NCBI GenBank assembly: GCA_041399085.1
Contig: JAWKTM010000017.1
Coordinates: 62,001-126,000, forward strand
Length of the DNA stretch: 64,000 nucleotides
Origin: JAWKTM01 sp041399085
GTDB taxonomy: Bacteria; Planctomycetota; Planctomycetia; Pirellulales; Pirellulaceae
Direction: 5' to 3'
Position numbers and translations under genes: made by a program. Positions within the stretch are counted from its first letter, which is position 1. Each line of letters opens with the position of its first letter. Positions 17,484-24,570 of this stretch are shown in pieces. A model generated the notes under the pieces. It was not told the origin of the DNA. It worked only from the letters and a program-made list of their open reading frames with translations, and ran no database searches.

Positions 17484-18058
17484 TCGTCGGACTCAACCAC
17501 CAACTGGCTCCGAGGCGGCGCGGCTTGCATCACGGCTTCGATCAGTTGCAGCATGTCGTCGCGGCGGTCGACAAACAACGCATAAGGCGGCGAACAGAAC
17601 ACGCACCACGGCGTCGCGTCCGTCGCTCGTTCGGCCAGCCCTCCATGCCGCAACGCCCAAATAAACGTGTCGCCCGCGACCGTATCGACGCGATCCGCCA
17701 CCTCCAACTCGCGAGCGTTCCGTTCGATCAACCGGGCGGAAGGAAAGTGGCGTTCGACGCACGTGGCCCGAATCGCCCCGCGGCTGATCGCTTCCAACGC
17801 CAAAGCTCCGGTCCCGGCGAACAAGTCGATCGCGTGGCAGCCTTTGACCGACTCGCCCAGCAGATTGAACACCGCCTCGCGCACGCGATCCTTCATCGGC
17901 CGAGTGCGCGGATCGCCGTGATAGGTAAGCGGTCGGCCTCGCATCGAACCGCCGATGATTCGCAGAGCGGTGCTGGCCGAATTCGGTTTGCCAGTCGCGG
18001 CCCGGTTGCCGCCCGATCGCTGGCCGGCGGAAGTCGATTTGCGGCGTTTATCGGACAT
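17363..18058 (-). CDS. rsmD: 16S rRNA (guanine(966)-N2)-methyltransferase RsmD-like
   Basis: A 231-aa methyltransferase of the RsmD family, which methylates G966 of 16S rRNA. A short basic N-terminus (M-S-D-K-R-R-K) leads to the RsmD start R-I-I-G-G-S-M-R-G-R. Next are T-R-P-M-K-D-R-V-R-E-A-V-F-N-L-L and the SAM-binding D-L-F-A-G-T-G-A-L-A-L-E-A. The target-base motif, normally D-P-P-F/Y or N-P-P-Y, reads S-P-P-Y here (C-S-P-P-Y-A-L-F). The C-terminus (R-R-Y-A-P-A-I-V-A-I) aligns with the usual family end, so the overlap with bioD covers genuine RsmD sequence. The ATG at 18058 removes about 29 doubtful upstream codons. Confidence 0.88.
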   Translation of the reverse strand: MSDKRRKSTSAGQRSGGNRAATGKPNSASTALRIIGGSMRGRPLTYHGDPRTRPMKDRVREAVFNLLGESVKGCHAIDLFAGTGALALEAISRGAIRATCVERHFPSARLIERNARELEVADRVDTVAGDTFIWALRHGGLAERATDATPWCVFCSPPYALFVDRRDDMLQLIEAVMQAAPPRSQLVVESDDQFDVETACPGVTWDVRRYAPAIVAIADIGSGNSADSQGT

Positions 18059-18266
18059 CGGCGAAGCAAAACCCCGGATTGGAAGTAAACTACAGCGAAC
18101 CAAAACAAGCCCGCCGACCGTAGAATGACGGTCTATCCCGGCCAAGCCAGCGGGCCGATTGGCGGCGACCGTTCGCTGCCGCGTCTTTCGAGCCGGGACA
18201 ATATCCGTACAATTCGGCGATTCTCACGCGAATCGCTCGTCCACCGCAATGTTAAAGAGGTTAGCT

Positions 18267-19703
18267 ATGTCTCGACGCTTTGGCCACACGTTGTGGCGTT
18301 CGCTCCGAGTTGCCGGCGGCTCGACCGCTCTGGCCGCGTCCCTGTTGCTGTTTGGCTCGAACGTGTCGGCTCAAGACGACGCGGCCGATGACAAGCCGGC
18401 AGAAGAACCGGCGGCCGCTGCCGAAGAAAAACCGAGCGAAGAAAAACCTGCGGAAGATCAGCCAGCGGACGCCGAGAAACCAGCCGACGCGACTTCCGCC
18501 GATGAGAAGCCAGCAGCCGAAGACAAGCCGGCCGAAGACAAGCCCGCGGATGCTCCAACCGAAGACAAGCCGGCGGAGGAAAAACCCGCCGAAGAAAAGC
18601 CGGCCGAGGAGAAGCCTGCCGAAGAGAAGCCGACTTCCGAATCAACACCAGCGGCTACGGCCAAACCGGTCGATGCGGCCGTGGCTCAGCAGGCGTTCAA
18701 CGTCAAGCTGGACGAATGGAAGGAATTGCTCAAGGAACTGCGGGCCGTCCAGTCGCAGTATCAAATCGCCAAGGACAATGAGATTCAGGTGCTGCAAGAG
18801 CAATGGACTTCACTGATCGACCGCGGCCATGCGTTGCTGCCGGAACTGCGCGAGACGGGGCTTCAGGCTTACCGAGCTTCGCCCAATACGGACCGCGTGC
18901 TGCTTCGCTTTCTGGTCAAGATGCTGGACGACGAAATTCAACGCGACAACTACGAACCCGCCTTGGCGCTGGCTCAACCGCTGATCGAGAACGATTGTCC
19001 GTCGAAGGAAATTTACAACGCCGCCGGTATCGCGGCCTTCGCCACCAACGATTTCGAAGCCGCCGAGAAGTATTTGCAGAAGGCTCAGCAGTTCGGCGTG
19101 CTCACCGACGTCGGCCGCAATTACTTCGGCGTGCTGCCGGAATACAAAGAACTCTGGAAGAAGGAACAGGCCAAGCGAGAAGCGGAAGCCGCGGCCGATG
19201 ATTTGCCGCGCGTGAAGCTCGCGACTAGCGAAGGGGACATCGTGATCGAGTTGTTCGAGAACGAGGCGCCGGAGACGGTCGGCAACTTCGTCTCGCTGGT
19301 CGAACACGGGTTTTACGATGGCCTGAGTTTCCATCGCGTGCTGCAAGGTTTCATGGCCCAAGGCGGCGATCCGCAAGGCGACGGCACGGGCGGACCGGGC
19401 TACAACATCTATTGCGAATGCGAAAAGGAAGATCATCGCGATCACTTCCGCGGTACGCTCAGCATGGCTCACGCCGGCCGCGACACGGGCGGCTCGCAGT
19501 TCTTCCTAACGTTCGTCCCCACGCCGCATTTGAACGGCCAACACACGGCATTCGGCCGCGTGATCAAAGGGATGGACGTGTTGGCTCGCCTGCATCGGAT
19601 TGACCCTTCGTCGCCGGATGCTGCGGTCGAGCCGTCGAAGATCGTCAGGGCCGAAGTGCTCCGCAAACGCGAGCACGAGTACAAGCCGAATAAGGTCGAG
19701 TGA
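18267..19703 (+). CDS. Secreted cyclophilin-type peptidyl-prolyl isomerase with charged repeat linker
   Basis: A 478-aa exported protein. The ATG at 18267 has AAAGAGG 6 bases upstream, which decides the start over an ATG six codons earlier. A signal peptide (R-R-F-G-H..., V-S-A cleavage near residue 34) is followed by about 100 residues rich in K, P, A, E and D with runs of the repeat E-E-K-P-A, a flexible low-complexity linker. A helical middle part (about 140-310) resembles TPR-like helices. The C-terminal cyclophilin domain (about 312-470) shows F-H-R-V, G-F-M-A-Q-G-G-D-P and G-S-Q-F-F-L-T, the active-site and binding-groove residues. It should speed proline isomerisation in exported proteins. 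It is followed by a paralogue, suggesting tandem duplication. Confidence 0.9.
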   Translation: MSRRFGHTLWRSLRVAGGSTALAASLLLFGSNVSAQDDAADDKPAEEPAAAAEEKPSEEKPAEDQPADAEKPADATSADEKPAAEDKPAEDKPADAPTEDKPAEEKPAEEKPAEEKPAEEKPTSESTPAATAKPVDAAVAQQAFNVKLDEWKELLKELRAVQSQYQIAKDNEIQVLQEQWTSLIDRGHALLPELRETGLQAYRASPNTDRVLLRFLVKMLDDEIQRDNYEPALALAQPLIENDCPSKEIYNAAGIAAFATNDFEAAEKYLQKAQQFGVLTDVGRNYFGVLPEYKELWKKEQAKREAEAAADDLPRVKLATSEGDIVIELFENEAPETVGNFVSLVEHGFYDGLSFHRVLQGFMAQGGDPQGDGTGGPGYNIYCECEKEDHRDHFRGTLSMAHAGRDTGGSQFFLTFVPTPHLNGQHTAFGRVIKGMDVLARLHRIDPSSPDAAVEPSKIVRAEVLRKREHEYKPNKVE

Positions 19704-19773
19704 TCGCGAGGCCGCTAGTCGCGCGGTCTTCGAATCGTTTGTTGTCCGATTCTTACCAACACTCTCCAACACC

Positions 19774-19805
19774 GCGGCCGTTCGCAGGCAAAGGCGAACG
19801 GCCGC
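19774..19805 (+). promoter_or_regulatory. Perfect 12-bp hairpin between the two cyclophilin genes
   Basis: GCGGCCGTTCGC (19774-19785) and GCGAACGGCCGC (19794-19805) form a perfect 12-bp stem around an 8-base loop. It ends 15 bases before the start codon of the second cyclophilin gene. There is no T-run, so it is not a classical terminator. A role in mRNA processing, stability or translation of the second gene is inferred. Confidence 0.6.
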
Positions 19806-19820
19806 TCAAGGTTGAACAAC

Positions 19821-20978
19821 ATGTCGCTCATCGTTTCGTTTCGCCAGCGCCGGTGGATCGTCGCCGCTTGTTCGGTTCTCGCCTTCGGCATCGCGTCATT
19901 CGGCGGCGGGCTCACCGCGATTGCTCAAGACCAACCGGCCGGGCCGAACACAACGCGGGCATTCGCCGAGGTCTTACGCGAATGGAAAGCGATCGATGCC
20001 GACTTGGATCGTTTAACCAACGCGTACAGCGAAGCCACGGAGGTCGAGTTGCGGCGAACTTTGTTGGCCGAGTATCGGCAGAAGATCGCCGTCAGCGAAC
20101 AGACGCTGGCCGAACTGCGATCTTCGGCGCTAGCCGAATATCGTGAGACGCCGAACAAGGACGCCGACGTCACGCGCGTACTGCTTGGCGTGTTGGATGA
20201 TTCCTTGCGGCGCGATCGTTACGACGAAGCCGCCGAAGTGGCGACGCTGTTGCTGGACAACGATTGTCCGGAACCAGCGTTGCCCGATATGGCTGGCCGA
20301 GTCGCCTATTGCCGCGATGAGTTCGCCAAGGCCGAATCGCTGCTCAAGCAGGCGCAAGAAGCAAACAAGCTGAGCTCGGAAGGCGAACGCTTGCTGGAAG
20401 ACGTCGCCACCGCTAAAACCAGTTGGGCTCGCGAACAGCAAATCCGCGAGAAAGAAGCCACCGCGAACGACTTGCCGCGCGTCGCTTTGGAAACAACGAA
20501 AGGCCGCATCGTGATCGAACTGTTCGAGAACGAAGCGCCCGAAACCATCGGCAACTTCGTCAGCCTGGTCGAGAAACGGTTCTACGACGGGCTGGCCTTC
20601 CATCGCGTGCTACCCGGCTTCATGGCTCAAGGCGGCGATCCGGCTGGCAACGGCTCGGGCGGTCCCGGCTACGAAATCTACTGCGAATGTGAGAAGCCGA
20701 ACCACCGCGAACATTTCCGGGGGACGCTCAGCATGGCTCACGCCGGAAAAGACACCGGCGGCTCGCAGTTCTTTCTCACGTTCCGCCGCACGCCACACCT
20801 CGACGGTCGGCACACCGTCTTTGGCCGCGTCATTGAGGGCTTGGATGTGCTGGCCAAGCTGCAGCGACGCAATCCGCAATTTAACCGCGGATTGCCGGAG
20901 CCGGATCGGATCGTGAAGGCCGAAGTGCTCCGCAAACGCGACCACGCCTATGCTCCACGAAAAGTCGGCGCGAAGTAA
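19821..20978 (+). CDS. Secreted cyclophilin-type peptidyl-prolyl isomerase, tandem paralogue
   Basis: A 385-aa exported paralogue of the preceding gene. A signal peptide (R-Q-R-R-W-I-V-A-A-C-S-V-L..., cleavage near A-I-A at about residue 36) leads directly to the helical region (about 40-215); the charged repeat linker of the first copy is absent. The C-terminal cyclophilin domain (about 220-380) keeps F-H-R-V-L-P-G-F-M-A-Q-G-G-D-P and G-S-Q-F-F-L-T, and shares the segments I-V-I-E-L-F-E-N-E-A-P-E-T and C-E-C-E-K with the first copy. Both have the same domain order, so a gene duplication followed by linker gain or loss is the simplest history. The ATG at 19821 is preferred over a TTG three codons upstream. 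Confidence 0.9.
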   Translation: MSLIVSFRQRRWIVAACSVLAFGIASFGGGLTAIAQDQPAGPNTTRAFAEVLREWKAIDADLDRLTNAYSEATEVELRRTLLAEYRQKIAVSEQTLAELRSSALAEYRETPNKDADVTRVLLGVLDDSLRRDRYDEAAEVATLLLDNDCPEPALPDMAGRVAYCRDEFAKAESLLKQAQEANKLSSEGERLLEDVATAKTSWAREQQIREKEATANDLPRVALETTKGRIVIELFENEAPETIGNFVSLVEKRFYDGLAFHRVLPGFMAQGGDPAGNGSGGPGYEIYCECEKPNHREHFRGTLSMAHAGKDTGGSQFFLTFRRTPHLDGRHTVFGRVIEGLDVLAKLQRRNPQFNRGLPEPDRIVKAEVLRKRDHAYAPRKVGAK

Positions 20979-21176
20979 TTTGCCCGCCTGAGCCACCCGG
21001 CCCATTCAATAGACGACTCGTCGCGATAAGCCCCCTCCAATCGCCGCCACATTTTGGTAAGGTGTTAAGCCCTCGCTTCGCAATCGCGCGAATTCATCGC
21101 GATTCTCCGCCGAGATAGCAAAAGCGAGGAGCTTGCCGGAACGCACGACGCGGTTCGCCTCATCTTGGAGTTGGCC

Positions 21177-21758
21177 ATGCAGTTGGAGACATTGTTGGAT
21201 TTGGTCGAGCGGATGCGCATAGCGCAAAAGACAGCGCAGGCGCTGGGGCCCAAGTTCAACCACCCGAAGCTTAAAGAACTAGAGGAACAGGTCGACGCCG
21301 AACTGGCGAGGATCCGCCGGGAGACACCCGATGACTCGTCGGAAGCCAGCTCTTCTAAATCAGACGAGCCACAAGCCCCCGAGCCTCAAGCCCGCGAGCC
21401 CGAACCAAAAGCCAGCGAGCCCGAACCAACGGCGGCGTCCAAGAGAGGCCGTGGTTTCGACAAGCGGCGAAGCCAGTCAGACAACCTGGCCCCGGCCACG
21501 ATGGGTGCCTTGCATCGCCGATCCAGTCCGTTCGCCGCCGCGCATCCGTGGAAACGGACGCGACGTGGATTCCGTCGGCGTCATCACGGAGATCGGCGGC
21601 GGGGCCGACGGCGAAGTCGGTTGATTGGGATCAATCATTGTGCCCTGCGACTGGAATCGGAGGTCGAGCTGATCGCCCGTGCGGCAGAGGGCAACGGTCA
21701 AGCCACGGCCAAAGATGCGACTGACAAACCGTCTCGAGGGAATGTCGCCGCCGAATAG
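21177..21758 (+). CDS. Doubtful hypothetical protein with A/E/P-rich middle
   Basis: An open frame of 193 codons. The first 45 residues (M-Q-L-E-T-L-L-D-L-V-E-R-M-R...) read like a real helical start. An A/E/P/S-rich low-complexity stretch follows (about residues 50-90). The last 100 residues are dominated by arginine and look like out-of-frame GC-rich DNA, so the true gene may be shorter, frameshifted or absent. It sits just before the rdgB pseudogene in a degenerate stretch. No family was recognised. I keep it only because its N-terminus is plausible. Confidence 0.3.
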   Translation: MQLETLLDLVERMRIAQKTAQALGPKFNHPKLKELEEQVDAELARIRRETPDDSSEASSSKSDEPQAPEPQAREPEPKASEPEPTAASKRGRGFDKRRSQSDNLAPATMGALHRRSSPFAAAHPWKRTRRGFRRRHHGDRRRGRRRSRLIGINHCALRLESEVELIARAAEGNGQATAKDATDKPSRGNVAAE

Positions 21759-21786
21759 CTGGCCCGCTGCCCAAGGCGAGTTGGCG

Positions 21787-22394
21787 CTACCGGCCGAACA
21801 GCTTCAACACTTGCGGGACGAATGAGCGGATCGCGCGGGCCCGATGGCTGAGCACCAGTTTCACGGCGTCGCCCAATTGGCCAGGCGTCTGGTGATACTC
21901 GACGATCTCGAACAGCGGATCGTAGCCAAATCCACGGCGTCGCCATGCGGCTCGATCAGGATCCGACCGCGGCAATAATCTTCGGCTTCGATACTTGGCC
22001 GTCGGATCCGACAGCGTGATGTGGCAGGTGTAGAAAGCCGTGCGTCGTTCGAGCGGCACGGAACGAAGCTGTTGCGAGCAGATGCCGATTGTTCGCTTCA
22101 TCCGTGGCATGTTCGCCCGAGAAGCGAAGGCGGAGTACACGCCCGGCCGGCCATCGAGGGTATCGACCGACAGACCGCTGTCTTCGCCGATGACCCACTC
22201 GTTGAGGATGCCGAGCCTGTTCGACCGCCTTCAACCGCGTTGTCGGTGAACGTCTCGCCGGTCTCATCTTCGATCGCGTGCGGATAATCGTCCAGCGTGC
22301 ACGCTCGAAGACCCATGCGGCGCGGCAGTCGATCAACTCACGCGCGCTTCTTCTTATTCCGAGTCGGGGGGACGATGCGTTGCGGCGTAGTCAT
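21787..22394 (-). pseudogene. rdgB: rdgB (XTP/dITP diphosphatase) pseudogene with several frameshifts
   Basis: The minus strand encodes recognisable pieces of RdgB/HAM1, the pyrophosphatase that removes ITP and XTP, spread over all three frames. In order from 22394 they are: M-T-T-P-Q-R-I-V, then T-R-N-K-K-K-A-R-E-L-I-D, T-L-D-D-Y-P-H-A-I-E, T-R-L-K-A-V-E-Q-A-R-H, R-F-S-G-E-H-A-T-D-E-A-N-N-R-H-L-L, R-R-T-A-F-Y-T-C-H-I-T-L-S-D-P and G-F-G-Y-D-P-L-F-E-I, ending L-S-H-R-A-R-A-I-R-S-F-V-P-Q at a TAG. The total of 608 bp equals a full-length gene (about 200 aa), so small indels rather than large deletions broke it. At least four frame changes are needed. A working copy may exist elsewhere in the genome. 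Confidence 0.88.
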
Positions 22395-22508
22395 GGCGGC
22401 TTCAACTTTATTCGACCAGCCGATCGAGTTAAGCCCAGGGCCGAGAAAATCAACCAGCGACTTTATGTGCCTAGTCGATCGGCAGTGAAATGCTTACCTA
22501 CCGATGCT

Positions 22509-22556
22509 GGCAGCATCGGCCACGTGGTGGACGGCAGCATCGGCCACGTGGTGGAC
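22509..22556. repeat. 24-bp perfect tandem duplication flanked by two small palindromes
   Basis: GGCAGCATCGGCCACGTGGTGGAC occurs twice in perfect tandem (22509-22532 and 22533-22556). A 7-bp-stem palindrome GATGCTG-G-CAGCATC overlaps the left end, and GACGCTG-C-CAGCGTC lies at the right end. It is in the degenerate stretch upstream of the rdgB pseudogene's 5' end and is probably non-coding. Confidence 0.8.
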
Positions 22557-22612
22557 GCTGCCAGCGTCAACAGGTGTACACATTCTCATCTGCCGCTCGC
22601 CCTACATTGCGT

Positions 22613-22635
22613 GCCTGGGGTCGAGCGAAGCGAGC
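22613..22635 (+). repeat. Outer inverted repeat, left copy (23 bp)
   Basis: The 23-bp sequence starting GCCTGGGGTCGAGCG occurs here and, as an exact reverse complement, at 24503-24525. Together with the inner pair it encloses about 1.9 kb holding one gene. It has an internal palindromic feel (GAGCGAAGCGAGC), typical of dispersed intergenic repeats. Confidence 0.8.
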
Positions 22636-22644
22636 ACCGCCGAA

Positions 22645-22699
22645 CCAATTCGTTCTCAGCCAATTCGTTCTCGTACTCAGCAACGCGGTACTCGTACTC
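22645..22699 (+). repeat. GTACTC-type dispersed repeat, copy 1
   Basis: A 55-bp element built of CCAATTCGTTCTC units followed by GTACTCAGCAACGCGGTACTCGTACTC-like sequence. Related copies occur at 24353-24441 (same orientation) and, partly inverted, at 30929-31075. All copies are intergenic. Confidence 0.8.
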
Positions 22700-22767
22700 A
22701 ATTTCGCGCCCGATTGAAGAAGAAAGTCGGTTGCGATTGAACGGTTCTTCTTCCTTATCGGCGGTTT

Positions 22768-22799
22768 GGGTGGCACGCCCAGAGTCTTCGATGGGCGTG
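22768..22799 (+). repeat. Inner inverted repeat, left copy (32 bp, hairpin-forming)
   Basis: A 32-bp unit with a hairpin of CACGCCC (22774-22780) and GGGCGTG (22793-22799). Its exact reverse complement is at 24266-24297, and a third, slightly degenerate copy follows at 24301-24330 in the same orientation as the second. Confidence 0.85.
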
Positions 22800-23038
22800 A
22801 CCAGCACGCAGCCGGTGGTTGTCTGTCATTTAACGCGACCGGCAGAAAAATACCAGCACGCGGCGCAAGCAAGTGAATTCGCCGACACACTCGCTCGCGC
22901 GTCGTGTTCGTAGTTCGGTTTATTCTCATCTTCCGGTCGCCGAGCGCCTCGCGCCAACCGTCCTCGCCCACCGCCGTCCGCAGTCGGCGTGATTGTGCAG
23001 GTGTAAGGCCCCGGACGCTGTTCTGGCGATGCCCTGAC

Positions 23039-23248
23039 GCGCGCACCAGGAGCCCGCCGCCGCGTCGGGAGCCCCCTTGTGCGCGCACCAACCCGCCCCC
23101 GGAATCGCGGCGGGCCCCTTGTGCGCGCACCAACCGATCGCCGGAAATCCGCGGGCAAGCTGTTGCGCGCACCAACCCTTCGCCGTCGCGGCGTGGACGC
23201 CTTGGTACGCGTGACAAACCGCTGGCGATCGTTCGGCGAGGCGCCCGA
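23039..23248. repeat. Five-unit tandem array with exact 42-bp period
   Basis: Units begin at 23039, 23081, 23123, 23165 and 23207, each with the core GCGCGCACCA (the last degenerated to ACGCGTGACA). Spacing is exactly 42 bp throughout even though the unit interiors have diverged. Because 42 is divisible by three, open frames on both strands show a 14-residue repeat (for example V-G-A-R-T-R-G-P-P on the minus strand). No ribosome binding site or convincing start supports a protein. It ends 150 bp before the 251-aa orphan gene. The rest of the 22395-23397 gap shows only the other repeats listed here. Confidence 0.85.
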
Positions 23249-23397
23249 CGGCATCGCGCCCGACTGTCGCCGCGACAGACTTGCAGGCGGATTCGCCGTT
23301 CCCTACCATCCAGGGGTTCGTGGTTGGCCACGCGTTCCGCTGGGTCCACGATGACGCCTGAAGTTCCCATCCCCTCGCTCGTAGAAGGAACACCGTC

Positions 23398-24153
23398 ATG
23401 CCATTTCGCCGATTGCCGAATAGCGACAGCACGCGTCTTCAAGCTCTGGAGTCCGCTTCGAAAAAGGCGGCGGCCACCGATCCAGCCGACCTGGCCTTCA
23501 GCAGCGAAACCAAGACGACATTGGACGCCACGCTGCCCCTATGGAAACAAGAGCTTCGCGAGCGAGGCCAGGCGCTCTCGGCTCAGTCCGAGGCGACCGA
23601 GGCATTGAGTGTGCGGCGAGGTCGGTTGCGAATGTGGGTCTCGCACTTCTTTCAGGCTTTCAATATGGCCGTCGCGCGCGGCGTGTGCCAAGCCAGCGAG
23701 CGGGGTTTCTTTCAACTGGATATTTCCGCCGAATCGTTGCCGGCGTTGGACGGCGAGGCCGATTTGCTGACATGGGCCGAACGAATCGTCGCGGGCGAAG
23801 CGGATCGCACGGCGGCCGGGGGCGTGGCGATCTTGCAACCCACGGCGGCCGAGATTGCGACCGAGTTGACCGAGTACGAGACGTTTCGCGCGTCGCAAGC
23901 GGCGGCGGCCGGTGTCTATGACCGCGAGCAGGAGGATGTCGAGCGGATGCGCGAGCAGGTGGATCGCTTGATCCGCGATCTGTGGGACGAGATCGAGTTC
24001 CGCTTTCGCCGCGAGCAGCCGTCGTCGATGCGCCGCAAGGCTCGCGAGTATGGCGTGGTCTACGCCAGCCGCCCTGGCGAGCCGCCGGATCCAGAAGCGC
24101 CTGCCCCAGAAACGCCGGAACTCGATGCGCCAACCGACGCCCCGGCCGGCTAA
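23398..24153 (+). CDS. Hypothetical 251-aa protein enclosed by inverted repeats
   Basis: A cytoplasmic-looking protein beginning M-P-F-R-R-L-P-N-S-D-S-T-R-L-Q-A-L-E, with GAAGGA about 10 bases upstream. It is mostly helical: E-L-R-E-R-G-Q-A-L-S-A-Q-S-E-A-T near residue 55, and a charged coiled-coil-like stretch (Y-D-R-E-Q-E-D-V-E-R-M-R-E-Q-V-D-R-L) near residue 175. A proline/alanine/acid-rich tail ends in D-A-P-A-G. I see no signal peptide, membrane span or enzyme motif. I recall similar proteins of unknown function in planctomycetes and Bacteroidetes, but I cannot name a family. It is the only intact gene inside the 22.6-24.5 kb inverted-repeat block. Confidence 0.75.
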   Translation: MPFRRLPNSDSTRLQALESASKKAAATDPADLAFSSETKTTLDATLPLWKQELRERGQALSAQSEATEALSVRRGRLRMWVSHFFQAFNMAVARGVCQASERGFFQLDISAESLPALDGEADLLTWAERIVAGEADRTAAGGVAILQPTAAEIATELTEYETFRASQAAAAGVYDREQEDVERMREQVDRLIRDLWDEIEFRFRREQPSSMRRKAREYGVVYASRPGEPPDPEAPAPETPELDAPTDAPAG

Positions 24154-24265
24154 GCGCGGGATTGGAAATGGCGCGAGGTCAGGTGGCACGCTCATAGCGC
24201 CGCAGTGGGCATGGACGGTTGGGGCGAGGCTCAACGTGGCAGGTAGTCACTCGAAGCTCGCCAGC

Positions 24266-24330
24266 CACGCCCATCGAAGACTCTGGGCGTGCCACCCGGC
24301 CGCCCATCGAACACTCTGGGCGTGCCACCC
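24266..24330 (-). repeat. Inner inverted repeat, right copies (two tandem units)
   Basis: The first unit (24266-24297) is the exact reverse complement of 22768-22799. A second unit (24301-24330) lacks two leading bases and has one mismatch in the loop. Each can fold into a hairpin with the stem CACGCCC/GGGCGTG (the second slightly shorter). Confidence 0.85.
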
Positions 24331-24352
24331 GGCTGGCTAAGCGAGCCCCCAG

Positions 24353-24441
24353 CCAATTCGTTCTCACAGCCAATTCGTTCTCACAGCCAATTCGTTCTCG
24401 TACTCAGCGAAGCGGTACTCAGCAACGCGGTACTCGTACTC
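24353..24441 (+). repeat. GTACTC-type dispersed repeat, copy 2
   Basis: Three CCAATTCGTTCTC units are followed by GTACTCAGCGAAGCGGTACT and a further AGCAACGCGGTACTCGTACTC. It is a longer version of the copy at 22645-22699 in the same orientation, with an internal duplication. Confidence 0.8.
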
Positions 24442-24502
24442 GCAACCCGCGGAGAAAAGCTCCGACAAGGCGGAGCACTCCAAAGATGCGGCGCGGCTGA
24501 GG

Positions 24503-24525
24503 GCTCGCTTCGCTCGACCCCAGGC
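24503..24525 (-). repeat. Outer inverted repeat, right copy (23 bp)
   Basis: The exact reverse complement of 22613-22635. It lies about 45 bp from the stop of the following minus-strand gene. The 417-bp gap 24154-24570 contains this and the three repeats above; I see no gene in it. Confidence 0.8.
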
Positions 24526-24570
24526 ATGTCCAGGCCCGAGACACGTCTTGGCTTTAACAGCGGCAGAGTT

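Noticed and set aside
23039..23248. CRISPR array
   Set aside because: Units are contiguous with no unique spacers between constant repeats, and there are no cas genes in the window.
22567..23442. 291-codon minus-strand open frame across the 42-bp array
   Set aside because: Two other frames and the opposite strand are equally open because the array is GC-rich with a period divisible by three. No start signal or family supports a gene.
22613..24525. Insertion sequence
   Set aside because: No transposase, DDE motif or target-site duplication was found; the nested inverted repeats are reported only as repeats.
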